Shown piece after piece: positions 1 to 11,651 of a stretch of 64,000 bases of DNA. The position numbers were made by a program, and so were the translations under genes. The DNA is from Lycium barbarum (taxonomy: Eukaryota > Streptophyta > Magnoliopsida > Solanales > Solanaceae), in contig NC_083346.1 of the NCBI RefSeq assembly GCF_019175385.1, forward strand, positions 87,558,543 to 87,622,542. The letters run 5' to 3'. Each line of letters opens with the position of its first letter. Positions within the stretch are counted from its first letter, which is position 1. The notes under the pieces were generated by a model. The model saw only the letters and a list, made by a program, of their open reading frames with translations, was not told where the DNA came from and ran no database searches.

Positions 1-2163
1 CCAGAAGGTTTCGAATCTCCGTACATCCCCGAATACAAACATAAGTGAGCGTATCGCATCACTAGCCATATCACAGCATGACTCCAAACGGAACCCGACC
101 TTATGGCGAGGCCTCGGGAACCGTAACACAGCATACGGCCGAATTATCATAGGGCGCACGAATCATAACCGGCCCGGGAACCGGCGAACGAAGTCATAAA
201 GAGGCACGAGCGGAGTCGTGAGCAAACAAATGCAGATCATATTTAAAAATAGCCTTTCAAAACTTAATGATTTCATAAGTCATTTCATAACCCAAAATAA
301 TCGAATACTTAGCTGATACGAAGGTTTATTTCACAAAATGTTTCCAAAGTGGTACGTATGGCTCAAAACAAAACTTAACATATCATAATAGTCAAAACAT
401 AATTCATAGAGGGAAGTCTCAAAGTCGAAGATCTCATATCGAAGTTCATCCAAAAAGAGAGCCCGATAGGACAAATAGGGTGTCTCGGGGTTAGCGGGCC
501 CACCTCGAGTCAAATTGAGGTGGAGGACATAATTTACGAACATTTAAAGGCCAAAAGATCATACATAATGATTTCAAAGTGACCCGATCACATTTCAATA
601 GGTTTTGAACATTTGGTTGCATTCTAGCCAAAATAGAGCCTTTAGGCTTCAATTGAATTGAATGAACAGTAGTCGTTTGGTAGATCGGGTTTCGAGGAGC
701 AGAAATGCTCCGGAGGTTCCAATATTCACCTAACCTACTAAGACATGCCAAACGAAGAAGTGGGAAGCTTTACATACCTTATAGACGTCTTATGCTCTCC
801 CTAAAATCAAATCCCGTTTCGTCCGGAATCTGCAAATGGTCAAAGTTACCAATTAGAGATTCTTAGGCTTAAAATCCCCATGAACTTGATTTTTGTCTAC
901 CGAAATTTCGGCAGCATTTCCCCTATAAATCTAACACCCCCGAGACTTAGCTCGGCTCAAAATACATCAACAAAAACAACCCAAACATCATCAAACAACA
1001 CAAACCATAATCAAATCATTCTAGCTTCAAAGTTCTACCTTATTACACAAGTTGACAACTTTCATTCAAACTTCAAAATTCCAAATCTATATCCACATTA
1101 TTTTATTCATTCACTCGTTCAAGATTATTCAATCACATCCCAAATATGTTCCAAACCATATACGAAATTTCCCGAAATTCATTACTTTCCATATTTCATT
1201 CAAAACATCAAATTTTACGACAAACATTCTAACTTGCATTGTTTCATTCCGAATTCATTAACATCAACCATAAGTCACATTTAAAGTCTTTAGTATCAAA
1301 GACATACAATGATATACGCAAATATACAAAAGGTATACACTTTCCCGTAATGATCCGAAATCCTTTTCCAACGCCAATTCAATTCCTTAAACGTTCATTT
1401 ATGACATAAAGGTCGCAATGACACATTGAACAAACTAAACAAGATCAAATTCACACTTCTTCCTTCTCCTTAGGCACACGGCCACAACACCTTACACACA
1501 CACACCCACGATTTTCTACACACATCCAAACTACGGGATTCTCGTCTATTCTCAATCCCTATCACGTTCCTACAAATTCCATAACAAAAGAATAGCAAAA
1601 TTCTTACCTTTTCTTAAATTTCCGACTTGCCGCAAACGCGCACCTTTCGCCAAACTAATTGTACCCCGTCGGAGAGCGTCTTGAGTACTTTACAATATGT
1701 GAAGAACAAGAATTTTGGATCAACACAAAGGCTTGGGGAATTTTTTTCTTTCTCCTCAAAGGGTTCGGCCGAGAGTATTATTATTGCTCTAAGTGAGTTT
1801 TGATTTTTTTTTCTTGAAGATTTCTAAGAGCTACATTGATATATATCCAAACTTAAGGTCACATGCATAGCACATGACCATTAAAATGGGTTTTGGGCCA
1901 TGCCAATATGGCCGGCCACCCCAAAGACTTGGGCCTCAATTTTGTATTCAATTTTCTTGGCCCATTTCATTAAAATCCCGTTTTGTAATTCCCGAAACTA
2001 ATTTTCGAAATTCCAAATTTACCCTCGGCCTTCCCCGATGTCTTAACATTAATGATTTCATAACCAACATAGTCATGTCAACTAGAATCAAAATATTTCC
2101 TCTTAACACACGAGTCTTAATTATTCCTCGATTTCCAATTATAGGAAAACACGGGACATAACA
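1..2163 (-). mobile_element. Partial gypsy LTR, cut by the window edge
   Basis: This is the upstream part of a long LTR read on the minus strand; the rest lies left of the window. It is closely similar to the interior and right part of the solo LTR at 6261-9383: the first 240 bases match 7091-7320 nearly base for base, and both end in a GGGA(C/T)ATAACA terminus. It has no ORF of retroelement type. The short ORFs seen here, up to 134 codons, are chance readings of AT-rich LTR sequence. Its target duplication cannot be tested because the other end is not visible. Confidence 0.75.
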
Positions 2164-4375
2164 TTTAGGTTCGGACAACATATAGTTGTAATTATAATAT
2201 CGTATTACGGCGAAAATTGGTTTGGATTCAAGGTGAATATTGAGGAGATTGCAGTTCTAGCGGGTGAAAGGTATGAATTTTCTCTTATAAGTATTGATTT
2301 AAGCTTATTTACAGAAGAAAAGTTGTTAAATAGTCGTATAACGAATTTATGGGTTGAGAAGTTTGAGAAACATCATGTGGGATGTTTTATGGAGTATTTT
2401 GGTATTGATAATATTGTGATTGATATTGGTATTGTTGTTGTTGTTGTTGGTTGTTGGATGGTGATTTCAGGATAGGCATATAAACAGGGGAGATGTTGCC
2501 CGAATTTCGGTAGATTTTAATTGGATTTAAATTAAAGGCTTAAGACAAGTGTATGATGGTAAGCCTAACAATAGTATGAATGGTTTAAATGTAGATTTAC
2601 GAGCTTGGGAAGGTAAACGTCGAGTGGCTAAGGAGACCGAAAGGTATGTTAAGGCTAGTCCCTTTCTTTCTAAAAGCATGACTCCTACATTACGATTCCA
2701 TATATGTCTTCCATAACATCCTTGTTCCCGAAAAGCTAGAAGTTCATGATTCTCAAGGTTTTTATGATATTAAAGACAAGATGTTTTCTATGAGTACCAT
2801 GATGACAATGATGACTTCCTCCTCGTGCATCCATATATGTTTTCCATAATGTCCTTATTTCCAAAAGCTAAAGATTCATGATTCATAAAATTTATATGAC
2901 GCTAAAGATGATTATGCTTTCATGATGAAAATGATTATGATGATGATGATTCCGTTTCTAGAAGTTTCAAAGTTTATGATTTTAAATGCTATGATGAGAT
3001 TGTTGAGCTTATTTCATGATTTCCTTGATTTTATTCATTGTTGTTGATCTCACCTTATAATCATTGTTCCTTCAAAGTGAGATATAGCGATGATGATTGT
3101 TCCATAATATAAATCGGAGGTTACCGACCTTATGTCACTCCGCTAAAGTAGTAACTCTTATTTGAACTCTCATGTATGCTAGGAGTATAATATATGTATA
3201 TAGCTATTTTGTGATATTACCGAGTTCTATTATTTCATCTAACTTATGCATTGCACTCATTCTCATTCTTCATATATATATATAAGGCACAGTTGACAGG
3301 GGGTGAAGCTGTGGCCTATGTTGTGGCGTTTATGTATATATATAAGGCACCATCGACATGAGGTGAAGTTGTGGCCTATGTTGTGGAGTTTATGTATATA
3401 TATAAGGCACAGTTGACAAGGGGTGAATCTGTGGCCTATGTTGTGGCGTTTATGTATATATATAAGGCACAGTTGACAGGGCGTGAAGCTGTGGCCTATG
3501 TTATGGCGTTATATACGCAAACCATATGATCAACTGGTATATGATGATTGAGATGCCTGAAGGGGCTGCCCGATGGGGCCATTATTATATGATGCTCGAT
3601 GGGGCGAAGCTCGAAGGAGCAAATGGGTAAAGGTGCATATACATATATACATGTTTTCAAAAGTACATTATGCTATTATGCCCGAAGGGGCTACGAGCAA
3701 GGCGAAGGCATGCATTATATACATATACATATTCATGACATATTAAAAGTTCATATGCACATACATGATTCGTAATGTTGGTCACATGTACAGATTGAGT
3801 CTATTACTCTTTTATCATTCGAGTTGAGATATATAGTTTCAGTTCTGCCTTATATACTCAGTACATTATTCATACTAACGTCCCTTTACGTGGAGGTGCT
3901 GCATTTCATGCCACGTAGCTATATACAGATGAGTAGAAGATATTGGCTATAGGATGTTCCCAGGCTATCAGCTGGATTGGTGAGCTCCATCTCAGTTCGG
4001 AGTGTTGCTGAGTTAGAGTACTTATGTTATGGCATCTCGTGTATGTTAGAGACTTTTACAGACAGTGTCCTGTGGATAGTGCGTCGAGATGTCGACAGTT
4101 GTGTAAAGCGACCATGTAGGTTGATGTGTTTTTATGCTTTGTTTTAAAGATTTTATTGTGACTAAAGGTTTTCTTTGAATTAACGATAAGGGAGAAGTCC
4201 CTGATTTGACGAAAGAGTTTTATCGAAAAGTTTGTCATGTTTTACTTGACGGAAGTGTTATTTCGTAAATTAAAGGTTCTCAAAAAGTTATGACTCATGA
4301 ATGGGATGGCAGTATGGCACTCAACCGAGTAAGGTCTTGGGTGTCAGTCGCGGCCCTCCGGTTTGGGTCATAATA
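2164..4375 (+). mobile_element. Old plus-strand LTR remnant (probably solo)
   Basis: This sequence is distantly similar in order and wording to the LTRs of the non-autonomous element at 18746-26454, including GTTGTT-rich stretches and a ...ATGTTGCCCGAATTTCGGTAG segment. It ends in GGGTCATAATA, which is the usual GGGTCGTGACA terminus with three transitions. No primer-binding site follows, so it is probably a solo LTR or a fragment. Its start was replaced by the LTR at 1-2163, which appears to have inserted into it. The box shared by many LTRs here (CTCAGTAC ... TTTCATGCC) lies at about 3856-3920. Confidence 0.6.
3271..3510 (+). repeat. 60-bp tandem repeat, four copies
   Basis: Four head-to-tail units of exactly 60 bases lie inside the LTR remnant. 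Each contains TATATATAAGGCAC, a GTTGACA-like stretch and GTGGCCTATGTTGTGG. Differences between units are few, so the amplification is younger than the general decay of the LTR. Confidence 0.9.
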
Positions 4376-4866
4376 TCTTTATAGTGAGGATTTGGAGAAG
4401 CAAGATTAGGATGTGATTGAGGGAGAGGGTTTAGTGTTATAAATACAGAAGAAATGAAAGAACATGTGTGTGAACAGGGTTTAAAGAGAGCTTGCTAAAA
4501 ATAGTGAGTTGATGGTAGTTGTGTTCAACATAGGGCATTTATGTTAGTGGGGTCTTCCAAGGTTTGACCATTTGTATGCATAATACTCTTACTGATGAAT
4601 GGGTAGAACAGGTTGAACAACACATAGCCTAAATGTATATGTAACTGCAAAGATTAGGATACATACCTGATGTGTGAATGAGCATTCATCTACATTTAGT
4701 AATTTCGGGCCAATATTTGTGCTGAAGTGTTCATTAAGCTTGGTGAGAATGTGGTCCTTTCACAGTATAGGACATACAACGAAATGTACAAGATTGAGAA
4801 AAATATTATTCAATTTAGATCACATTTAAAATGAAGTAATTATTCTAGCCAATCATTGAGAGAGAC
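4376..4866. other. Unassigned spacer downstream of copia pol
   Basis: About 490 bases lie between the old LTR and the end of the minus-strand copia pol. No ORF, primer site or LTR terminus could be recognised. By position it should hold the 3' untranslated region, and perhaps remains of the 3' LTR, of the copia element. Confidence 0.4.
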
Positions 4867-5885
4867 TTATGCAACCTTAATCATCTCCAACTCTAACTTG
4901 TTCCTCTCAAAGTGTTCTCTTCCTAATGCTTTTGTATAGATGTCAGGAATTTGCTTTTCAGTGACACATATCTTGATTGAAATAAGACCCTTTTCAACAT
5001 TTCTCTTAAGAAGTGATGTCTTTTATCAATATGTTTAGTTCTCTTATGTTGAATAGGATTTTTAGCAATGTTAATGGCACTAGTGTTATCACAAAAGATC
5101 GGAACACAGTCAATTTGCATACCAAATTCTTTTGATTGTTGCTTGATCCATAACAATTAAGCACAGAAAGAGACAACTGCCACATATTCTACCTCAGCAG
5201 TAGATAGGGCTACAAAATTTTGCTTCTTAGTGGCCCAGGAGAATAGATAGAATCGAAGAAAGTGTGCCATACATGTAGTACTTTTTCTGTTTACCAGATA
5301 CCCTGCATAGTCAGCATCCGCATATTCAAATAGGTTGAAATTACTTCCTCATGGGTACCATAGTCCCAATTCACTAGTTCCTTTCAAATATCTCAAAATC
5401 CTTTTCACTGCCCTTAGGTGAGACTCTTTAGGATTGGTTGAAATCTTGCACAAAGTCCCACACTAAATACTATGTCAGGTCTGCTATCAATGAGATAAAA
5501 GAGAGAGCCAATCATGCCTCTGTACAATGTTGGGTCAACAGCTGGACCAGGTTCATCTGGATCAAGCTTTGTGGCTATGGCAATGGGAGTGTCAATTGCT
5601 TTTGCATCTTCCATTTTGAATCTTTTGAGTAGTTCTTTGACATACTTTTGCTGATGGATCATCAAACTAGGGGAGGTCTGCTTGATTTACAATCCTAAGA
5701 AGAAATTCAAATCCCCTATCATGCTCATTTCAAATTTGCTTCCCATCAGTACTGCAATTTTTTTGGATAGAGCCTCACTTGTTGCTTCGAAAATGATGTC
5801 ATTCACATAGACCTGCACAATTAATATGTTCTTTCCTTTCACTTTCAGGAATAATGTGTTATGTTAACTAGTGTGTGGTCATGTG
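4867..5885 (-). pseudogene. Ty1/copia pol 3' half (RT end plus RNase H), decayed
   Basis: Minus-strand reading gives the end of a copia reverse transcriptase (a YVNDIIF version of the catalytic YVDD box, then FEMSMIGDLNFFLGL), the connection region (YRGMIGSLFYL, SRPDIVFSVGLCARF) and the RNase H domain (STAEVEYVA, CDNTSAINIAKNP, RTKHIDKRHHFLR). It finishes with an intact-looking C-terminus, LELEMIKVA, and a stop at 4867-4869. It is broken by an in-frame stop just before LLWIKQQ and by at least one frameshift after HHFLREMLKR. The wording resembles the Tork/SIRE groups of copia. The upstream part of the same RT is found at 30901-30963, because element 1 inserted between the two pieces. Loss of one Asp in the catalytic box (N for D) adds to the evidence that it is dead. 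Confidence 0.85.
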
Positions 5886-6260
5886 TGTCACGACCCAACT
5901 AGGGGCCGTGACGGGTACCCGGAGCTAGCTACCGAGCACCGCTCACTTTACTACTCATCTAATGCTCTTTTGCAATTTTTATTCATGGAAGTGTAAGAAA
6001 GCATATATTTTATAGAAACATAAATGTTTTATACTTATTTGCCTTTCGGCTATCAAAATAACATATATACATATATACATAACAACATCATGTGAGACTA
6101 TATAACCCACACTGCGTATCTACGAGCCTCTACTGACACACCATATACATAGACGGAACAAGACTCCGTCATGCCCAAAAAAATACACATATGTACCAAA
6201 AGAATAACCATAAGCACCTCCGAACAATGGAGTGCTCTCTATCAGCTGACAGCTACTGAG

Positions 6261-9200
6261 TGTCACGACCCAACCCCGTGGGCCACGACTGGCACCCTAC
6301 TTGGGCACCCAGACAGACTTACATATCCAATTATCAAATCCAAACTTAACTCAAATTTCATATTAGCCATTTAAACATAATTCAAATCAAAACTTGTCTT
6401 AAGCGGTCACACGTATCAAAATATCATATCAGAACAGAAAGGAGCGGCGGAATACACATCGCCGTACAAATGCACATATACAAATATACAGGCCATTTGG
6501 CCGTATCCAAATCTGATAGGTTGGCGGAATATACGTCGCCAATCGTATGTACAGATACAACATAAGGGCCATTTTGGCCACCATAACTGACGGACCGCAC
6601 TAAGACACAAATCGTGACTAAAGCAGACACACATAGGACCCTCGACCCACATATATGACTACAGGCCTCTACAAATGCAGAACGAAAACATATGACGGGA
6701 CAGGGCCCCGCCGTACCCCAAATAGTCAAATATACATATGCATATACATCACAAGGGATATGTACCGACATATGGGCTCCGGATCAAAGGAGCACTCTGT
6801 AATAGCAGAACGTGTGGCCTACACTGGCAGCTCACTGATCTCTGTACCTGCGGGCATGAAACGCAGCCCCCGAAGAAAGGGGGTCAGTACGAAAGATGTA
6901 CTGAGTATGTAAAGCATAGAGTACAGAAATGTAAATCACAACTGAAAAACAAACCGGATACAAAAAGGGAAATACTGACCAGTATATCAAAATCTGTACC
7001 AAAACATATATATATGTAATGCAGATAAACTCATGCAAAGCTCAGGAACGTGGTCACCACTCCGACGCTGGTGCCACACACAGCATAACACCAGAAGGTT
7101 CAAATCTCCGTACATCCCCGAACACACATATCATCATAGCACATCGCCAGCCATATCACAGCATAACTCCAAACGGAACCCGGCCCTATGGCGAGGTCTC
7201 GGGAACCGTAACACAGCATACGGCCGAATTAATCATAGGGCGCACGAATCATAACCGGCCCGGGAACCGGTGAACGAAATCATAAATAAGGGCACGAGGG
7301 AAGTCGTGAGCAAACAATGCAATTTGTATGTCAAAACATTCTTTGAAACTTAATAAAATCATAAGTCAACTCCTTAGTCAAAGTAGTCGAACAATTAGTT
7401 AGTACGGAGTTCATTTCACAAAAGTGTTCCCGAAATGGTATTTATGGCCCAAAATATAGTTTAGCATATTGTGGTAATCAAAACATTATTTTGTAATAAA
7501 TAATTTCATAAACAAAGATCCCCTATCAAAATTTTACAAAAAGAGAGCCTAATAGAGCAAACAAAGGCATCTCGGGGTTAGCGGGCCCACCTCGGGTAAA
7601 GTCGAGGTGGCGGACACGAATCACGAACATTTGGGGTCTATGGGATCATACATGAAGGTTTCGAAGTGATCCGACTACGTTTGCATAAGTTTCGGACATT
7701 TGGTTACTTTCCAACCAAAATAAGATCTTTAAGGTTCAATTCGATTAAATGAATAGTGTGCATTTTCTAATTCGGATTTCGAGGAACGGAATTGCCCCCA
7801 GGGCTCCGATGTCGACCTAGCATACCTAAGACATGCCAAAAGAAGGAGTGAGTAGCCTTACATACCTTTCTCACTTCTTACGCTCGTTCAAACTCGATTC
7901 CCGTTTCGTCCAAAATCTGCAATTGGTCATTGTTACCAATTAGGAATTGCAAAACTTAAGAATTCACTTAACTTCATGTTTGTCTGCCGAAATTTCGGCA
8001 GCACCTCCCCTATACATATAACATCCCCGAGGCTTAGCTCGGCTCAATATATATCAACAATACAACCCACAATACCAAAGTTATCACGAATCACATCAAA
8101 ATGGTTCTAACGTCAATATTCTTCTTTTCTACATAAAGCAATACTTCCATTTCAAATTTCAAATTTCCAAACAAGTCTCAAGGATTTCACATTCATCATT
8201 AACAAAATCATCACAATAAAATTTGGAAACACTTCATATCATTTGTACGAAATATTCATTCGATATACAAAATATACAACTTTCCACCAAAGTCATAATT
8301 CATTCAAAACTTCTAATCTTTAACATACTTATTCATAACATGCATCCATATCCCAAATTCATCAACAATCATCATAATTTGCACCTTAACAACTCCATTT
8401 TCATAATTTCATAAAATCATACTAGAACGACATAAACTTCTACATTCCATTTCAATGCAAACTTATATCATTTCATCTTCATTTGCATTGCAAGCATCAC
8501 AAGGACACAACTAACATGTTAATCAAAATTTAATTCATTCCCATTCCATTTCCTATATCACACGGCCAACCTATACATTTCCAACTTCAACCAAATTCAT
8601 TCCACTTTCATTCTCAATATGAATTCCATCCTACACACAACTAGAATACAACATAAATTCAATCCACCATAAGCATACAATATATATATATACACACGGA
8701 CATGCACCATATTCCATACCCACTTTGCAAACTTCCATTTTTCCATACTTTCAACTCATTTCTATATACTACAACACAAACAAACCTTTATAACATAATA
8801 ACATGGAATGAATTCTTACCTTTTTCTCCAATCTTCTTCACTTGAATAAATTGTCATATTGAAGAAACAACTGCTCTATTCTCCCAAACAATTGCACCAT
8901 GTTGTAGAGGACCCTTAATTTGGTGGAAATACCACAAGACAATAATTTTTGGAGGGAGATTTTTGATGGTGATTTTTCACCATCTAGGGCCGAATGGCCT
9001 CCAAAGCTTGCTCTTGTTCTTGTCTTCTCTATTTGTTTTATTTTCTTGAAAGTTCTATATGATAATGATCCTTAAATAAATTTGCACATGGGAAATTAAT
9101 TAAAATGGTGGGTTGGGCCTTAGTTGGCCGGCCACCCACTTCATGTTGGGCCTCATTTTCTCTTCAATTATTTGGCCCAATGGATTAAGATCCTTGTTTT

Positions 9201-9383
9201 ATAATTCCCGAAACTAATTTCCAAAATTTCAATTTTGCCCTTGGCCTTCCTCCGCACTTCCACATCAATATTTTTCATGAACAACACACACATATACTAA
9301 TTCAAATCACCAAATGACCTTGTTCCTTACAAATCAAAATTATTTCGAATTTTTCCGAATATACGAAAGTACGGGATATAACA
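6261..9383 (-). mobile_element. Solo LTR, 3.1 kb, inserted in the 3' LTR of element 1
   Basis: On the plus strand it runs from TGTCACGACCC to GGGATATAACA, i.e. TG...CA ends on the minus strand. A perfect 5-base duplication CTGAG flanks it (6256-6260 and 9384-9388). Without it, the host LTR reads straight through exactly as in the intact copy at about 28845-28865. No internal region or second LTR is present, so LTR-LTR recombination has removed the rest. It is the same family as 1-2163. A GGGACAGGGCCCCGCC box (about 6695-6715) and the CTCAGTAC box (6846-6910) are present. An element with 3.1-kb LTRs is large for this superfamily. Confidence 0.93.
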
Positions 9384-10974
9384 CTGAGGATCTGGGCCAT
9401 GCTCACCTCCCTGCCTACCTGTGGGCATGAACACAGCGTCCAAAGGAATCGGACGTCAGTACGAATATTGTACTGAGTATGAGAGGCATAAAAAATGAAA
9501 AAAGACATCAATAATATAATGAGAACATCGATATAAAACATCTGGATCTGAATAACAATCATATGGAAAGTAATGCATGCTGTCTTACTCATACTCATCA
9601 TCATATCATATATGCATAATATGCAAGCTGCCCGTCCATGTCGGAACGGTGTGATAATCAATAACATTAGCCCGCGTCCAGGACTCCCGCGTCCGGGGTA
9701 CCATCTCATGCCATCCACTAGTGGTGTCTGCCCATGTCAAAAGGTCATGGTGTATCCGTATAGCTGCCCGCCTTGGCGGTGACTGCCCGGCCAACTAGGC
9801 CCGGTGTGATGCAATCATGTCATGCTCATCATAAAATGCTTACTATCATATACTTATCAAAACTTGCTTATCTTATCATAGTACATGCATGAAGCTCAAG
9901 ATCATTTCTACTCTATTGGGGTGACGTAAGGTCGTGATCCCCCGATGTCATTATGGAGCAATTATTGACATTCTGCCTCACCTTGAAGGAACTAGTACAT
10001 AAGGTGAGTGTAGGAAACAAATAACCTCATTATCAATATAGTATCATCACATCGTATCTCTTATATTATATAGACATTTATGAATGTAGGCTCTTAACTT
10101 TTCGGAAAATGGAAACTCATGAAGAGAATAAAGAGTTTACGCTATAGGATTCATGCCATTAGAAGGAAAGGACTAGCCTCACATACCTTGGTCGTTTAAG
10201 TAAGCTATCGCTCACTTGTTCTCCTTCAATATCACGTCGTTACCTTCATGAGAGAATTTGAATTAACATTAGTTAATTGACTACAAGAACGCATCGTTAC
10301 TTCTAGGAAAAATTGGGCAACACTTCCTTTGTTTATACTACTTTTCCCATGTTCTATATCAACTCCCAACATTCACAATACTACTCACCATATCACAATC
10401 AACAATCATCATTTATGCATATTTAGCAAAATCCACCATTTTCCTCCAATTTTCCCCATATTTCTACTTATAGCTTATCTTTGTGTTTTCACGCATTTAA
10501 TGCTTGTTTCATGATATACACATCATTATAACGTATTCATAATCACAATTCTTCAACTTTCATAATTCAATTCCACTATCATTCAATTATGTCACTATTT
10601 ACTCAATAATGACCCACTTTCTATGTTCTTCTACATTTCAAGTATCTAAGACTCCCAATACCTTAAACAACATGAAATGATCATAAAACTTACCTTGGAT
10701 GTTGGTTGAACAAGCCTTGAGTTGAGTTTCTACCTTAGCATCAAAACCCTTCTTCACCTCCTTTGATTTTCTTTGAGGAAGATGAACCCTACTTAGTTTT
10801 CATACACTTTATTTCATGAATTATGTGTTGTTGATCTTAGTTTCCCTTGGATTTATCTTGTGGTTGAAGAGTAGGGAAAGTTCTAGAGGCTTCTTGAGTT
10901 GGAAGAGCTGGGAAAAGAAATGGTTGAAATGAAAAATGACCCCTTACACTTAATTTAAAAGCTGGCCGAGACCC

Positions 10975-11117
10975 ATTATACGGACCAGCATACGGTCCGT
11001 ACTATTTATACGGACTGTATGTATGGGCGTACAATTGGTCCAGTAGCTGGTCCCTTCATTGGCCAATTATACAGCCAATTATAAATTATACGGTCCGTAG
11101 GTTGGACCGTATAATGC
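10975..11117 (-). promoter_or_regulatory. U3 palindrome cluster (ATACGGTCCGTAT type)
   Basis: Five full or half copies of the palindrome ATACGGTCCGTAT and close variants lie within 143 bases, about 330-470 bases inside the sense start of the LTR. They sit just upstream of an AT-rich TTTTAAATTAA stretch that could be the core promoter. The same cluster is in the other LTR at 30441-30564. The cluster looks like repeated binding sites for a dimeric DNA-binding protein; no factor can be named from sequence. Confidence 0.55.
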
Positions 11118-11447
11118 CCAGTGGTTCCGATTTCGTTCTCGTTGTCTCGTTCGATCTCCGATCCTTATGGAACCTTTTTGACACTTATTTAATACTTCAA
11201 TACCAATCTAAGGGACGTCATTGCATGTCTCTAAGATGCCATTATGCCCTCACCAACTCGTTGCTCGTTATTCCTACTCGATATACGACTTGCTTTCCTT
11301 AACAACTTCCTTTCCTTATCTCGAATGGTTTTGAAATCTCGTTTGGGGTTATCAAACACTATTCCTACTCATCGAAATGTCGTATACTCTATGACCTTCG
11401 TTGTCCTATTCATAGTATAGGTACGGGGAATCTTTCAAGGTGTAACA

Positions 11448-11484
11448 TTCTCCCCCCCTTTTGGAACATTCATCCTCGAATGTT
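11448..11484 (-). promoter_or_regulatory. Polypurine tract of element 1 and adjoining palindrome
   Basis: On the minus strand the purine tract (AAGGGGGGGAGAA at 11448-11461) directly precedes the 3' LTR and is the expected plus-strand DNA primer. Three bases further upstream, 11465-11484 holds an inverted repeat of AACATTCG type with a four-base centre. The same arrangement occurs before the 3' LTR of every other gypsy element in the window. Confidence 0.85.
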
Positions 11485-11651
11485 AAACGGTCGAGATTCT
11501 AAAAATATTTCGCCAGAGTTTCCCCTGTAATTGGGCACTACCAACCTGTCACCAACAACCCATAATATCATCGCCTCACAGGGATACATCATAAAATCAA
11601 CATATTTATGGCCACACACAACCCAAAGCATAAAAATAAAGCATATGTACC

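Larger units (their letters stand above)
5886..11447 (-). mobile_element. 3' LTR of element 1, split by a solo LTR
   Basis: The LTR consists of 5886-6260 plus 9389-11447, about 2.43 kb in total, and matches the 5' LTR at 28479-30895 through its whole length. The outer end TGTCACGACCC is next to the ATGTG duplication. The inner end ...GTGTAACA abuts the polypurine tract. Its U3 holds the ATACGGTCCGTAT palindrome cluster (10975-11117). The shared LTR box with CTCAGTAC/GTACTGA arms lies at about 9418-9480. Confidence 0.92.

Noticed and set aside
1..25. A GGTTTCGAATCTCC stretch resembling a tRNA T-loop (box B), also near 7095
   Set aside because: No acceptor stem, D-arm or anticodon arm can be formed around it; it is part of a repeated LTR.
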